Below, piece by piece: positions 8,607-18,095 of a stretch of 27,122 nucleotides of DNA. The notes under the pieces were generated by a model. It was not told the DNA's origin and did no database searches. It saw only the letters and a program-made list of their open reading frames with translations. The DNA comes from Nemertoderma westbladi (Eukaryota; Xenacoelomorpha; Nemertodermatida; Nemertodermatidae). The stretch lies in NCBI GenBank assembly GCA_032718475.1, contig JAUCBJ010003715.1, positions 1 to 27,122 of the forward strand, given 5' to 3'. The translations under genes and the position numbers were made by a program. Position 1 is the first letter of the stretch. The number at the start of each line of letters is the position of its first letter.

Positions 8607-8655
8607 TGGGGTGGGTGGTTGGGGGGGAGGGGGGGGGGGGGGGTGGGGGTGGGGG
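8607..8655 (+). repeat. G-rich tract, potential G-quadruplex
   Basis: A nearly pure G region interrupted by T and A, with many runs of three or more G: GGGG, GGG, an 8-G run, a long G run after A, then GGGGG twice. It can form intramolecular G-quadruplexes on this strand. It lies about 150 bp after the FReD stop codon, so it could be in the 3'UTR or just beyond. Simple slippage expansion is an equally good explanation. Confidence 0.6.
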
Positions 8656-8659
8656 TACA

Positions 8660-9750
8660 CCCTTTTCGGACAACTCTACGATTTATCACTCTTAGCATTT
8701 CAAAATTGTTTGGGCAAGGGGTTTTGGCTATAATTTGGAATAGGTACCTAAGATGACATTCTCCATGATAGGTCAAAAAATTTTTATTTTTCGCTATTTA
8801 ATATTAGTTAATACTAATTAACAATAAGAACTTGGTTGCACTTAAAACCATAAGGCTTTTATAGTTTTTAATCATAAGTTTTCTTATATGAAGATCGAAG
8901 ATTAAGATGGGGTAATATAACTATCAGGCACAATTTTGTGAAAATAATTCTGCACTGCTAGGTGGCGCTGCAAATTTATGCTAATTTTTTAGATTTGTTA
9001 TAAATAGTATTAAATTTGATTAACAAAAAATTTCAAACGCTGTCAGCTAAATGGAACTACCTCAAGTTGGCAGAAGCAGTGCTGTCTGTGACGGGATCAG
9101 AGATACCAACCGGGTTAGAAATATACACGTTACCGTGCTGAGCAGTTGTGCTAGTTGCTTTGGCCGAAGGCTGTTGGGGAAAACAATAAGAGTTTCAGTT
9201 GTTTCTCAATATTGATGGTTCGATGATAATAGCACAGTAAATCGGTAAATCATTAAATATTATAACAGAAAATGCACAGACTGACTGCTGATGTTAATGG
9301 CGGTGATGGTCATTAATTATGACTGGTCTACACTGACTGAGTAACTGAATCAACTGACCGGTAAATCAGTAATGTAGGATAATTATTATGGTTAACACAC
9401 ATTGAATATTGGTTTCACCTCCTACTGTACTTTGCCCTCTGTACCCAATGGATGCTTTCCTATTCCTAATCACGTGCTTCCCTCCCCACTATTGGCTAAT
9501 ATACTAATTGTCACTTTGGCACTCCCTGTGAATGTTTCCCCCCGCTGCTAGCCTCTACTAGCTGTATTCCCTCCGAGGTGGTTTGACCTCTCACCTCTCT
9601 CTGTGGCGTTGGGGCTTGTGTCCCCCCCCCCCCCCCCCCCCAATGTTGGTTATGAGACGAGATTAATATTGGTAATATCGTATCCCCAACATATTGCTAA
9701 AATGCCACTGGTCCCATTTTCTGGTGGGTAATGAAGTGGAATTGAATCCG
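8660..9750. other. Spacer without recognisable gene; poly-C at 9622-9641
   Basis: AT-rich up to about 9400, then a more GC-balanced, pyrimidine-rich part (9420-9620) ending in a run of about 20 C. No reading frame of note and no repeat matching elsewhere in the window was found. The pyrimidine-rich part could belong to the untranslated or deleted portion of the retroelement remnant that starts near 9756, but nothing shows it directly. Confidence 0.4.
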
Positions 9751-9755
9751 CTTAC

Positions 9756-10400
9756 AAGTGCTGGTATGCCGATGACTCATCATCAGCCGGGTGTGTAGTC
9801 AGTGTAACTAGCTGGTGGAAACAGCTTTGGCAATGTGGAGCCCGAATCAGGTATAAACCCGATCCCTCGAAAAGCTGCCTGTTTATAAAGTGGCATGATG
9901 AGACCTAATTGCCTCTGTGTTCTGAGGGTCATGTGTACAGCATGAGGTCACGCTGTGCACTGGCTACCTGGACAGAAGTGTTTGTGACGTGGGAGGGGTG
10001 GAGGGCAGGCCTGCTTGCGATGGGAGTTTGGGCCGAAGAGAGGGTGGCATCATATGACATTGCGGTTGTAAATGCCAATGCCCCTCCGATGGAACCCGGT
10101 CCTTGGAATCTGACCTCGAGCAGCAAGTTTGTGCGAAGAAGGCAGACAACACCTGGGTGTGCGTGCAAGGATCGAAGGATCTCCTTCACTCCACTCATCA
10201 GAACCACCAATGGGGTCTGGTTCAATGAAGCGTATATACTAATCCGCCACCTCGCAGAAACCCTTGTAGGACTGTAGGTCACCAGCAAGAGATAAGGAAT
10301 GTGGCCTTGCCTGCGTTCTCGGTGGTGTCCGGAGACGCCTACAGTTCCTGCTACTTTGCTCGAACTCACTGTGCCTTCAAGGGGACCGTCACATCGTTCA
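9756..10400 (+). pseudogene. Internally deleted copy of the CXC/RT/nuclease retroelement
   Basis: The frame starting near 9756 reads KCWYADDSSSAG (YADD at 9765-9776), SWWKQLW, then KPDPSKSCLFIKW, matching the RT motif C-D region of the element at 1082-5568. After one stop (about 9903) the same frame continues at 9909 with GWRAGLLAMGVWAEERVASY, DIAVVNANAP, RRISFTPLIRTTNGVWFNEA and LIRHLAETLVGL. A third block in another frame gives FLLLCSNSLCLQG. The thumb and knuckle region between RT and nuclease is missing, so this copy has an internal deletion. Orientation is opposite to the other copy. No flanking duplication was found and boundaries are approximate. Confidence 0.75.
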
Positions 10401-10510
10401 AATGTAGATGGGTTGGTCGGTACTTAGCCCCAACGCAACGGTGAAGCAGCAACCTTCACTTGTGATCAGTTTGATTGTAACGCATTGCATAAATTACGGC
10501 CTAGGTTTAT

Positions 10511-10514
10511 TTAA
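10511..10514. repeat. TTAA target-site duplication, left
   Basis: TTAA directly precedes the CCC start of the left inverted end. Its partner is at 12062-12065. TTAA duplication is the hallmark of piggyBac-type insertion. Confidence 0.75.
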
Positions 10515-11000
10515 CCCTATTAGTACCGGGCTATAAAATGTTGTACAAATACCGGGAGAAACCCCCCCCCCTCTAAAATCTACAAATATTTACGAAAACG
10601 TCTGATTTTTTGTTTGTACGTAGGTATCACTTGTCTGGATCCGACAGAAAAAAAAAATTTTCGAAAAAATGTACTGGGGTGGTTATATTGCAGCACCAAA
10701 ATCACAAGTAGTGCACAATTTTCACAAAATTTGAAAGTTACATTTTCGGCTAATTATTTTTCAATACAGGTTTTTTGGGGTGCAAAATACATTGGAAAAT
10801 ATTTAAAATGATATGATTACTATAATTGGCTGTTTAGTCCTCTCTGCGTAGGAAAAAAATGAAAAAAACAAGTAACCAGCACTTTTCAGTTAGAACACAA
10901 AATTTTTAATTCACTTATACGATGCTATAAATTCACATTTTCAGGTTTTCGAGGGCGCTGATTCTAATGGAATACATTTCTAATATGCCAGATCATTGCT

Positions 11001-11077
11001 ACTTGTATTTTTCGGCGTAAGTTAGCAAATTTTGGTGCTAGCACCAAATTTCGTACCCATCACCAAAAAGTACAAGT
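11001..11077. repeat. Imperfect 77-bp palindrome centred on TTGGTGCTAGCACCAA
   Basis: The 16-bp perfect palindrome TTGGTGCTAGCACCAA (11032-11047) is the centre of a larger imperfect one: ACTTGTATTTTTCGG on the left at 11001 mirrors CCAAAAAGTACAAGT ending at 11077. It sits at the left edge of the 163-bp tandem array. Each later unit keeps a decayed half or whole of the GGTGCTAGCACC centre. Confidence 0.7.
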
Positions 11078-11840
11078 TAGCGATGTCCCGTGCTGTTTTT
11101 ATTGATTCCATCGGATTCAGGACCCTCATAAACCCGTATAACGCAAGAAACAAGGTGATACTATCTACTTATCAATTTGCATATTTTCCAAAATTTGGTG
11201 CTGGCACAACAATTTTCACCCACCGGCGAAAAATACAAGTTTGAGAACTCTTATGAAATTTTTACTGATTCCATTGAATTCAAAACCGTCACAAACCCGT
11301 ATAACGCAAGAAACAAGGTGACACAATCAATTGATATATTTGATGGTTTTCAAAATTTGGTGCTAGCACCACATTTTGCACCCACATCCGAAAAATACAA
11401 GTTTGAGATGTCCAGTTCGATAATTATATTTTCCATTGAATTCAGAACAGCCATAAACCTCTAAAACGCAAGAAATAAATTGTCACAAGCAATTTTATAT
11501 ATTGAATGGATTTTCAAAATTTCGTGCTAGGACCAAAATTAGCACACAGCACCGAAAAATACAAGTTTGATACGCTTGGTTCAACTCGTATATATTTCAT
11601 CGAATCCAGAACCTCAAAAAACCCCAATTGCGTAAAAAACAAGTTTCAAACAATCAATTTACAAAATTGACTTATTTCAAAATTTGGTGCTGGCACCAAA
11701 ATTTGGCACCCATCGAAAAAAACTAGTTTGAAATTTCTAAATCAATTTATATGAATTCCATCCAATTTCTAACACCAAAAAACCGGTGTAAATCGAAAAC
11801 CGAGATGTTACAATTCATATTTAATGAAATGTAATTTTCA
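11030..11840. repeat. Tandem repeat, ~163-bp unit, about five copies
   Basis: The motif TTGGTGCT(A/G) recurs at 11032, 11195, 11357, 11521 (as TTCGTGCTA) and 11684, spaced 163, 162, 164 and 163 bp. Each unit continues with a CACC...GAAAAATACAAGTTTGA block, then TT.CATTGAATTCA, AA.CC.TATAACGCAAGAAACAA and a spacer. Units have diverged by many substitutions with few indels, so the array is old. It lies wholly within the piggyBac-type element. Confidence 0.85.
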
Positions 11841-12061
11841 AAAAACGTCTCAAAAAAAGTGCCAAAAGTAGGGTTAAAAAATGGTGCTATAACTCGAAAA
11901 GTACCCAATATTTTTGGAAACGGTTTTCACTACCATGAAGACAATAGATTTTTAGGAAAAGTCATAAAATTTCAGATTCCCAACTGCGTTTGTTTCAGAA
12001 TTATAATAAAAAAACCACGGGGGGGGTCATATTGACCCCCCCCCCCCCGGGTTTAATAGGG

Positions 12062-12065
12062 TTAA
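12062..12065. repeat. TTAA target-site duplication, right
   Basis: TTAA immediately follows the GGG end of the right inverted terminus; partner of 10511-10514. Confidence 0.75.
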
Positions 12066-12663
12066 ATATGTGCAATTTCGTTATTATGGTTAGATTATTT
12101 AAACTATTAATATATTTACATAATAAATTAAATTTAACAATTCTCCCATTCTCCCATATCATTACTTCTTTTTTCAGATCATGTGCAACACATAATTGAA
12201 TTGTATGAAACCGATTTGTTGCTGTGGTTAAATAACTTTTGTTTTCATATCATATTTGATGGCACATATATTAATTAATAAATATAATTAATAAATGGAA
12301 TATTTGTTACTGACTCGGCCTTGCAGACAAATTATTATTATTTACTTGTTATATATTTACGAATAATTATATTATACATCAAATTCACAAACAGAATGGC
12401 ATTGAATGCAAGTTGAACAGCAGTTCGAATCCAACAGCTCCTAATAAATTCTGCACACTCCAACAGTTTTTAGCATAGCTTCCATCAAATTGAGTCACAT
12501 TTGGGTCGAACGCCTATGCTAAGAAATTATTATATTATTTACTATGTTTAGACAAAGTCAAAAAACGTTTTAAATTTCACCAAAAAAGCAAGCAAATTAA
12601 TCAAAATTCTAAGGTGTATATTTTTAGAAGTAAATCAATATAATTGTAATGTTTTTACCTCTT
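12066..12663. other. AT-rich spacer without gene
   Basis: No reading frame or known RNA is recognised. A 9-bp inverted pair, TTAGCATAG and CTATGCTAA, at 12470-12478 and 12514-12522 could form a weak hairpin with a 35-nt loop. A GTTCGAATCC word near 12423 resembles an RNA polymerase III B box, but it lacks a pairing stem and an A box. Confidence 0.45.
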
Positions 12664-12675
12664 TATTGTAGAATA
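12664..12675. repeat. LINE target-site duplication, left (TATTGTAGAATA)
   Basis: TATTGTAGAATA recurs at 16453-16464, directly after the (TAG)n tail of the LINE. The pair gives the outer limits of the insertion. Confidence 0.8.
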
Positions 12676-12854
12676 AAATCAAAGGTCAGGTCAGGTATTC
12701 TAGGTCATTGATCAATAAAACTTGCCACCTCCATGCAGCATAAAGGAGGTGCTACCTGTAGCTGCATAGACCCTCTTACTAGGGCAAATCTGGTCCTGTA
12801 ACTAGGACCCCCTTCGTTCTGGGATAAGGACGTCCTTGGTCCTGGATTAAGGAC

Positions 12855-13086
12855 CCATATACTTGGCTGCAGGGGTATATGGCCTGACCAGGCAGATGGT
12901 GATCTACCAATGGCTGGTCAGGAGTAGAGTGTTCTCATGTCCACTCTGAGAGCACTTCACTGCGACCTGCACCTGGCAGCAAGGGTACAGGGCATGACCC
13001 AGCAGATGAGCTACAACAGCCAATGGTGGGTCATGTGCGCCAGAGTAGATATGGGTGATGGGCCTCATATCTGACTCCATTGCGAC
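12855..13086 (+). repeat. Two imperfect tandem monomers (110-120 bp) in the LINE leader
   Basis: Two similar stretches follow each other: GCAGGGGTATATGGCCTGAC..CAGATG..CCAATGGCTGGTCA..GAGTAG (from about 12869) and GCAAGGGTACAGGGCATGAC..CAGATG..CCAATGGTGGGTCA..GAGTAG (from about 12979). The offset is 110 bp at CAGATG and 120 bp at TGCGAC. Tandem 5' monomers carry the promoter in some other LINEs. A promoter role here is inference. Confidence 0.6.
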
Positions 13087-13100
13087 ACCCACCCCGTGGA

Positions 13101-13880
13101 ATGGCAAACCAGGGTTTGGTATTTGCCCCGAGAGCTGACTCGGCAAAAAAGCACCCCACAACCCCCACTATGGATTACATTAGCAATGCGGAGGTCCGGC
13201 CACTAGAGGCCAGTGGAATTACCGGACACAATCGGCCTCACAGGCGTCAGTTAACTCCTGACAGGCTGCCTGTCTCACCCCCTACTGGAGAGAGAGCAGC
13301 CAACAATTCTTTGAGTCCCTTTCCTGATGACCTTTCTGGCCCAAACCCTGGGTCACCAGGGAGGCCAGATTGTGATGGGGAGAGGGATTCTGGAGTTGGA
13401 GGCTACTCTCATGTTCCACCCCGACCAACAAAGCCATTGGTGAATCTGAGGCAAGTCACTAGACTAGCCTCAGTAATCACCCTAACACTCGGGTCCCCAA
13501 TGCGACAAGGTGAGCTGACTGCCTTGGCAGATAAGCTTTCTCTTAGCGCAGTGGGTGTTCAAGAGCACCGAATGCAGACTGGACAGACTGATGAGGTTCT
13601 GATTAAGGACATGGGGGGCGGTTGGCGACTTGCCCTCGCGTCAGCAGATGATAGTGGCAATGGTGGAATTGGTCTATTGATGAATCCAACTGCACATGCA
13701 GCATTGGACAAAATAGACCAAATCTCTAACCGCATCATCCGTTGCCACTTCTCATGTTCTGGAAGACTGGCTAAGAAGTTTCCTAAGGTGGTTCTGATTG
13801 TGTGCTACTCTCCAACTAGTGTTGCCCCTGTAGAGGAGGTGGAAAACTTCTACCACAATCTACAATCTACAATCTACTGA
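13101..13880 (+). pseudogene. LINE ORF, N-terminal part: linker and first half of APE endonuclease
   Basis: The frame from ATG 13101 runs to TGA 13878-13880. Residues 1 to about 105 are Pro/Ser/Arg-rich without a known fold. From about residue 115 the endonuclease begins (LTLGSPMRQGELTALADKL). It is followed by the catalytic Glu block SAVGVQEHRM, then GGGWRLALAS, GIGLLMNP and VLIVCYSPTS, which match the first half of APE-type nucleases. The frame ends at a 7-bp CTACAAT microduplication (13860-13873). Without it the frame would run straight into GVDQHAFLTFLGDFNA of the next part. It is therefore the 5' half of one protein and not a separate ORF1. Confidence 0.82.
13860..13873 (+). repeat. 7-bp microduplication CTACAAT x2 that breaks the LINE ORF
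   Basis: CTACAAT occurs twice in direct succession here, preceded by ACAAT and followed by CTACT. Seven bases is not a multiple of three, and the endonuclease homology passes from frame 3 to frame 1 exactly here. Replication slippage is the simplest cause. Confidence 0.8.
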
Positions 13881-13884
13881 TGGA

Positions 13885-16401
13885 GTGGATCAGCATGCAT
13901 TCTTAACATTCCTGGGAGACTTTAATGCAAGTCTGCATCAATCACCTACATCGCCCTGGGTCTATAGCAATAGTGTTAACCGAAATTCTGTCCATCTTCA
14001 GGATTTTATCTCTGGAAATGGATTGTTTTCGGCTGGAACCCAGTTCAAGAAGCGAACTGGAAAGCTATGGACTCATAGTGGACCCAGTGGCCACAAGTCC
14101 CAGATAGACCATATTCTGTTTCGTAGGAAATACAGGAGCTCTATACAAGACTGTAATGCATTTACACTTCGACCCTTCTCCAGTGATCACCGCCTTATTG
14201 TGGCCAAGGTAAGACTTAGTCTGCGTGCTAGCAGAACAACGAAATCTGCCTTGCCGCGGCATGACTGGTCCTCTCTGTTGCAACAGCCAAGTGTGAGATC
14301 CAGCTTTACACTACAGCTGAGCAACAGGTATGAGGCTCTTGCCTCTGAGGCGGCAGATCACTGTGAGGGCTATACTGCCTTTACAGAAGCAGTTAAGTTA
14401 GCAGCTGCAGAAACAGTTCCTGTATACCCCCGAAACAGGAAAAGGGCCCCCTGGACTGACAACAAAATTCAGAAGTGCCGAAATGACCTTCATAAGGCGC
14501 AGAAAGAGTCCCGACTCAAACAGACTACAGCGGCCAAGAATGCAGTTAAGGCTGCATCTAGGTCCCTAAACAGGCAGTACTCTGTTAATCTACAGGAGCT
14601 AATAAACCAACAGGTTGATGCCATCAATGATGCTGATGACAGCAGGCAATCATCCCAGGCATGGAAATCGATCAATCTGCTTACTGGGCGGAAAAGCCAA
14701 CCAAACACCAAGGTTAAGGCTGAATCACCAGCCGATCGCCTCAATGGTTGGAAAGCCCACTTTGAAAAGCTCCTCAATAATGACAGGGTATTGCCTGATA
14801 ACTTTATAGAAGTAAAAGTGTCTGAGTCTGTACTCCCAGATATTCCCATTGGCGATATCTCCTTTGCAGAAGTGAAGGCTGCTGCAAAGAGCATTAAGAC
14901 CAATCGTGCCAGTGGAGTAGATGGTGTTCCCCCTGAGGTCTTTAAAATACCTGAGTGTTTAAAGCTCATCTATCCCATCATAGTAGACATGTACCGAACA
15001 ACAAGAGTCCCACAAGAAATGAAAACAAATAAGTTGGTGCCAGTTCCCAAGAAGGGCAACCTAACACTCTATGGTTCTTTTCGGGGAATCTCATTGATCT
15101 CGATTGCTGCAAAGCTATACAATAGGATCCTATTAAATCGCATCAGGGATCCCATTGAGAGACTGCTCCGTGGAAATCAGAATGGGTTCCGCAAAGGTCG
15201 TGGAACCATGGAGCCCATTTTGGCACTTAGAAGGATAATTGAAGAATTATCAAAAAAGAAAGACAGGCATCTGGCTGTTATCTTTGTTTACTTCTTCAAG
15301 GCCTTTGATTCAGTCTCTCGCTCACGTATGTTCAGCATACTTTCATTATATGGGATTCCTGATGAAATTATTGCAGCAATCAGATCAGTATACGATGGTT
15401 CGACAACATTTGTGTCTACTGTTGACGGTGACACAGAACCATTTGAAGTGTTATGGGGCGTCCTCCAAGGAGACACACTTGCACCATTCTTGTTCATTAT
15501 TGTGGTTGACTATGTTCTACGCATGTCCTTAGATCATCATAATGATGATGGGGTGATGATAACTCCACCTACTGGCTCCAGAAGTCGAGGAAATCCTGCC
15601 AAGTACCTAACTGATCTAGACTTTGCTGATGACTTAGGAGTACTCTCAGAATCATTAGAGGGAGCCCAACGGCTCCTCAGCTCATTAGAACATGCTGCTT
15701 CTAGTGTTGGTCTTTTTATTAACTCCAGAAAGACCAAAATTCTGACAGTTAACTTTGAAAGTCCTCAGCAAGTCTCTGATCGGATGAGCATAAGCTCAAA
15801 GGATGGTATGCTTGAGCATGTGGACGACTTCTGTTACCTGGGATCTTGGATCCGGAAGTCAGGTGAGGACCTTCGAATACGTAAGGGAAAGGCATGGGCA
15901 GCCTTGAATAGGCTTTCCAGGATTTGGAAGTCACCGAGAATTAATCGGAAACTTAAGGTCCGATTATTTAGAGCAGCAGTAGTTCCAGTACTCCTCTACG
16001 GGAGTCCATGCTGGGCTCTAACTGCTGAGGACACCAAATCTCTGGATGGCACATTCACAAGAATGCTACGCCGGGTTCATTGTGTCAAGTACAATGCACA
16101 CATCTCCAACCAGACACTATATAACATTGGAGGTGTCTCATTGGTTCCCCCAAGCTTGACACTAGAACAAAATCGCCTCCGCTTTGCTGGACATTGCTTT
16201 CGCCATGAGGACCAGCCAGTGCATAATCTTGTACTTTGGCAGCCTCATGGAGTGAATAAGCATGGTGGACAGCCCATGTCTTTCTTGAGACGCATCTTAA
16301 AGGACACTGGCCTTAAAGATGCGGATGATCTAGCAAATGTCATGGGTGATAGGGAGTTGTGGCGGTGCAATTTTGTTGACAAGCCGGCACAGCATTCTTA
16401 A
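13885..16401 (+). pseudogene. LINE ORF, C-terminal part: APE second half and reverse transcriptase
   Basis: An open frame of 838 codons without an ATG at its beginning, because it is the continuation of 13101-13880. The APE half has LGDFNAS (residues 10-16), QIDHILF and FSSDHRLIVAKV; the His of SDH is catalytic. The RT follows: LVPVPKKGN, FRGISLIS, NGFRKGRG, motif A FVYFFKAFDSV (Tyr at residue 469, codon 15289-15291, in place of the catalytic Asp), motif B WGVLQGD, motif C DFADDLG (580-583 FADD), DFCYLGSW and then a C-terminal region with HCVKYNAH and RLRFAGHCFR. No nuclease follows the RT. The stop at 16399-16401 lies 30 bases before the tail. Except for the frameshift and the Tyr, it is remarkably complete. 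Confidence 0.88.
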
Positions 16402-16431
16402 AAATGCAGCTGCAATGCAGCATGCCGATCC

Positions 16432-16454
16432 TAGTAGTAGTAGTAGTAGTAGTA
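16432..16454 (+). repeat. (TAG)n LINE tail
   Basis: Seven or so TAG units close the LINE. The reverse-oriented copy at 18666 has a shorter version (TACTACTAG on the plus strand) at the same point. Microsatellite tails instead of poly-A are typical of RTE/CR1-like LINEs. Confidence 0.75.
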
Positions 16455-16464
16455 TTGTAGAATA
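16453..16464. repeat. LINE target-site duplication, right (TATTGTAGAATA)
   Basis: Partner of 12664-12675. Its first two bases may also be read as the end of the TAG tail. Confidence 0.8.
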
Positions 16465-16505
16465 TTAAATATTATTCATGTGAGGGTTTAAAAGTCTTCA
16501 TATTC

Positions 16506-16971
16506 TTTGAATCTTGTGAATATATGCTGAAATTAGTGGTGAAATTGAATCCGCTTTTCAAATTCAGACGAAGTCGGTTCAAATAAAAGCGACATTTCAT
16601 TCAAATTAATGCAACAGAGAGTTTTAATCTTTCTAAATAGCCTTTTTTTAACGGCACATTTGTATCGAAATAACTTGAAAATTGAAAGAGGGAATTGTAA
16701 TTATTTGCAAACTACAGTAACAATGCTATGCTATTGTTTTTGAATCTTGTTAATATATGCTGAAATTAGTGGTGAAATTGAATCCGCTTTTCAAATTCAG
16801 ACGGAGTCGGTTCAAATAAAAGCGACATTTCATTCAAATTAATGCAACAGAGAGTTTTAATCTTTCTAAATAGCCTTTTTTTAACGGCACATTTGTATCT
16901 AAATAACTTGAAAATTGAAAGAGGGAATTGTAATTATTTGCAAACTACAGTAACAATGCTATGCTATTGTT
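16506..16971. repeat. 233-bp tandem duplication
   Basis: Unit 16506-16738 is followed directly by unit 16739-16971. I see only three base differences between them (CTTGTG/CTTGTT, ACGAAGT/ACGGAGT, TATCGAA/TATCTAA). The unit has no reading frame and no inverted ends. The duplication is recent, or kept similar by conversion. Confidence 0.9.
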
Positions 16972-17284
16972 TTGTTTATTGCCATTAAGTTTATTACTCC
17001 ATATGTATTTATTAGGCTGTAGATTTTAGGTAAACGGGTATGTTTTTGTGTATGATTATTAATGTTCATATTATTTGAAGAATATTACTGTATAAGGGAA
17101 TAATAATTCAAGAAGAATTTAACGATTTATTTGAGATTAATTTAAGGTTTACTTTCAAGCTCAATCATGGAAATTAAATAGCAACAATTCCACTATGTTA
17201 GATTAACCGGCATAGGTTAATATCCTATTGCTGTATTACTACAACTAGAGATATACATAATTATAAAACCCAAAGGAATTAAAT

Positions 17285-17565
17285 AAAGTAAATAAAGTAA
17301 AGTAAATTTTTTTCGGCCACTAGGCCAGGAATTACGCACAAAGTCTGACGACTTATTTCCAGTGCGGTCCCCCCAGAACTTTACTCCCCAGAGGAAACTC
17401 TAGTACTCATTTAGCTACCACTTAAGGATGCAAGGCAGAGATGCGCCCTGGCTGGTCCCTTTAAAGCATTCGTGCCGAAACGAAAACTGCCCTGGCCCGT
17501 GTGAGGATCGAACCCACGACCTACAGGAGATGTGAATTCAATGCAACCACTACACCAAGGTGGAA
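17285..17565 (-). mobile_element. tRNA-derived SINE
   Basis: On the minus strand the 5' end (about 17565) shows a pol III A box TGGTGTAGTGGTT (17545-17557) and a B box GGTTCGATCC (17505-17514) at tRNA-like spacing. The T arm can pair (GTGGG with CTCAC around TTCGATC). About 200 bp of unrelated body follow, then an A/T-rich tail with repeated ACTTT/ATTT units at 17285-17313. Promoter in the tRNA-like head, body and short-repeat tail is the known SINE plan. I do not recognise the central body as one of the named conserved cores. No flanking duplication is clear. Confidence 0.78.
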
Positions 17566-17929
17566 CTTGTTGGTGGAAGTAGTTTTTGAGAGACTGAGCA
17601 GCTGTTCCAAGATATTGTGCTACATGAGAAGAGAAGCCTTGGCTACAGTAAATTTTTTTACTAGTTTTAAGGTCTGTTCGCGTTATTTTCGATCTCGGTG
17701 CCAGGCATACATGAAATTCAGAATGAAATCAGAAATGTCCCGGGCACCATGCACAAAAGACCGGAAGGTGAGAGAGTTATAATTAATATAGATACGGCGT
17801 TTATTAATGACGACTAAACACAAAATCGCCAATCACCGTGCTTTTAAAGGGGCCCAGATTCCCAGACTTAAAAACAGCCCAGTAAAACAACTCTGGTCGC
17901 CAGTAAAACAAATCCTGTTGTTTTATTAT

Positions 17930-18048
17930 TTTCCATTGAAATACAATATGGGCCAGTAAATAATAGCGGTGTGATTGGGTAACAACTAACAGTAGTTAGT
18001 ATAGTACAGTATGAGCTTTGATATTTAAGAAATATACCGAAGAAAGAC
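17930..18048 (+). repeat. 119-bp repeat, copy A (inverted twin at 19150-19268)
   Basis: The sequence from TTTCCATTGAAATACAATAT to the end GAAGAAAGAC is the reverse complement of 19150-19268 with only about one visible difference (GCGGTGTG versus CAGTGTG in the same sense). Both copies are 119 bp. No inverted ends and no duplication flank this copy. Confidence 0.85.
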
Positions 18049-18095
18049 TTTGCAAACTAAAATTTATTTTGTGTATTTTGTTCACGCAGGAATAA

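Larger units (their letters stand above)
10515..12061. mobile_element. Non-autonomous piggyBac-type element (MITE-like), 1547 bp
   Basis: The left end reads CCCTATTAGTACCGGG and the right end, reverse-complemented, CCCTATTAAACCCGGG: about 16-bp inverted ends with two or three mismatches, both abutting TTAA. CCC-starting ends on TTAA are known for the piggyBac superfamily. Subterminal C/G runs are also present near both ends (10561-10570 and 12019-12048, the latter with GGGGGGGTCATATTGACCCCC as an inverted pair). No transposase frame is seen inside, so it would need one supplied from elsewhere. Most of the interior (about 11000-11840) is a tandem array of a ~163-bp repeat. AT-rich short frames inside are chance. 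Confidence 0.8.
12676..16452 (+). mobile_element. APE-type LINE, apparently full length (3.78 kb)
   Basis: The element lies between two 12-bp copies of TATTGTAGAATA and ends in a (TAG)n tail, as expected for target-primed reverse transcription. It has a ~400-bp 5' leader with tandem monomers, one long coding region for an apurinic-type endonuclease plus RT (split into two frames), and almost no 3'UTR. The APE-RT protein resembles RTE/RTEX/Nimb-type LINEs of invertebrates; exact clade uncertain. Only one coding region is present, with no separate gag-like first ORF. A 5'-truncated, reverse-oriented relative at 18666-19462 shows high identity, so the family moved fairly recently. The copy is dead because of a frameshift at 13860-13873 and a motif A mutation. 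Confidence 0.85.

Noticed and set aside
12410-12450. GTTCGAATCC as part of a tRNA gene
   Set aside because: No A box at the correct distance and the flanking bases do not form a T stem.
13080-13880. Separate gag-like ORF1 of the LINE
   Set aside because: Its second half is the first half of the APE endonuclease and joins the next frame at a 7-bp microduplication; it is one broken ORF.
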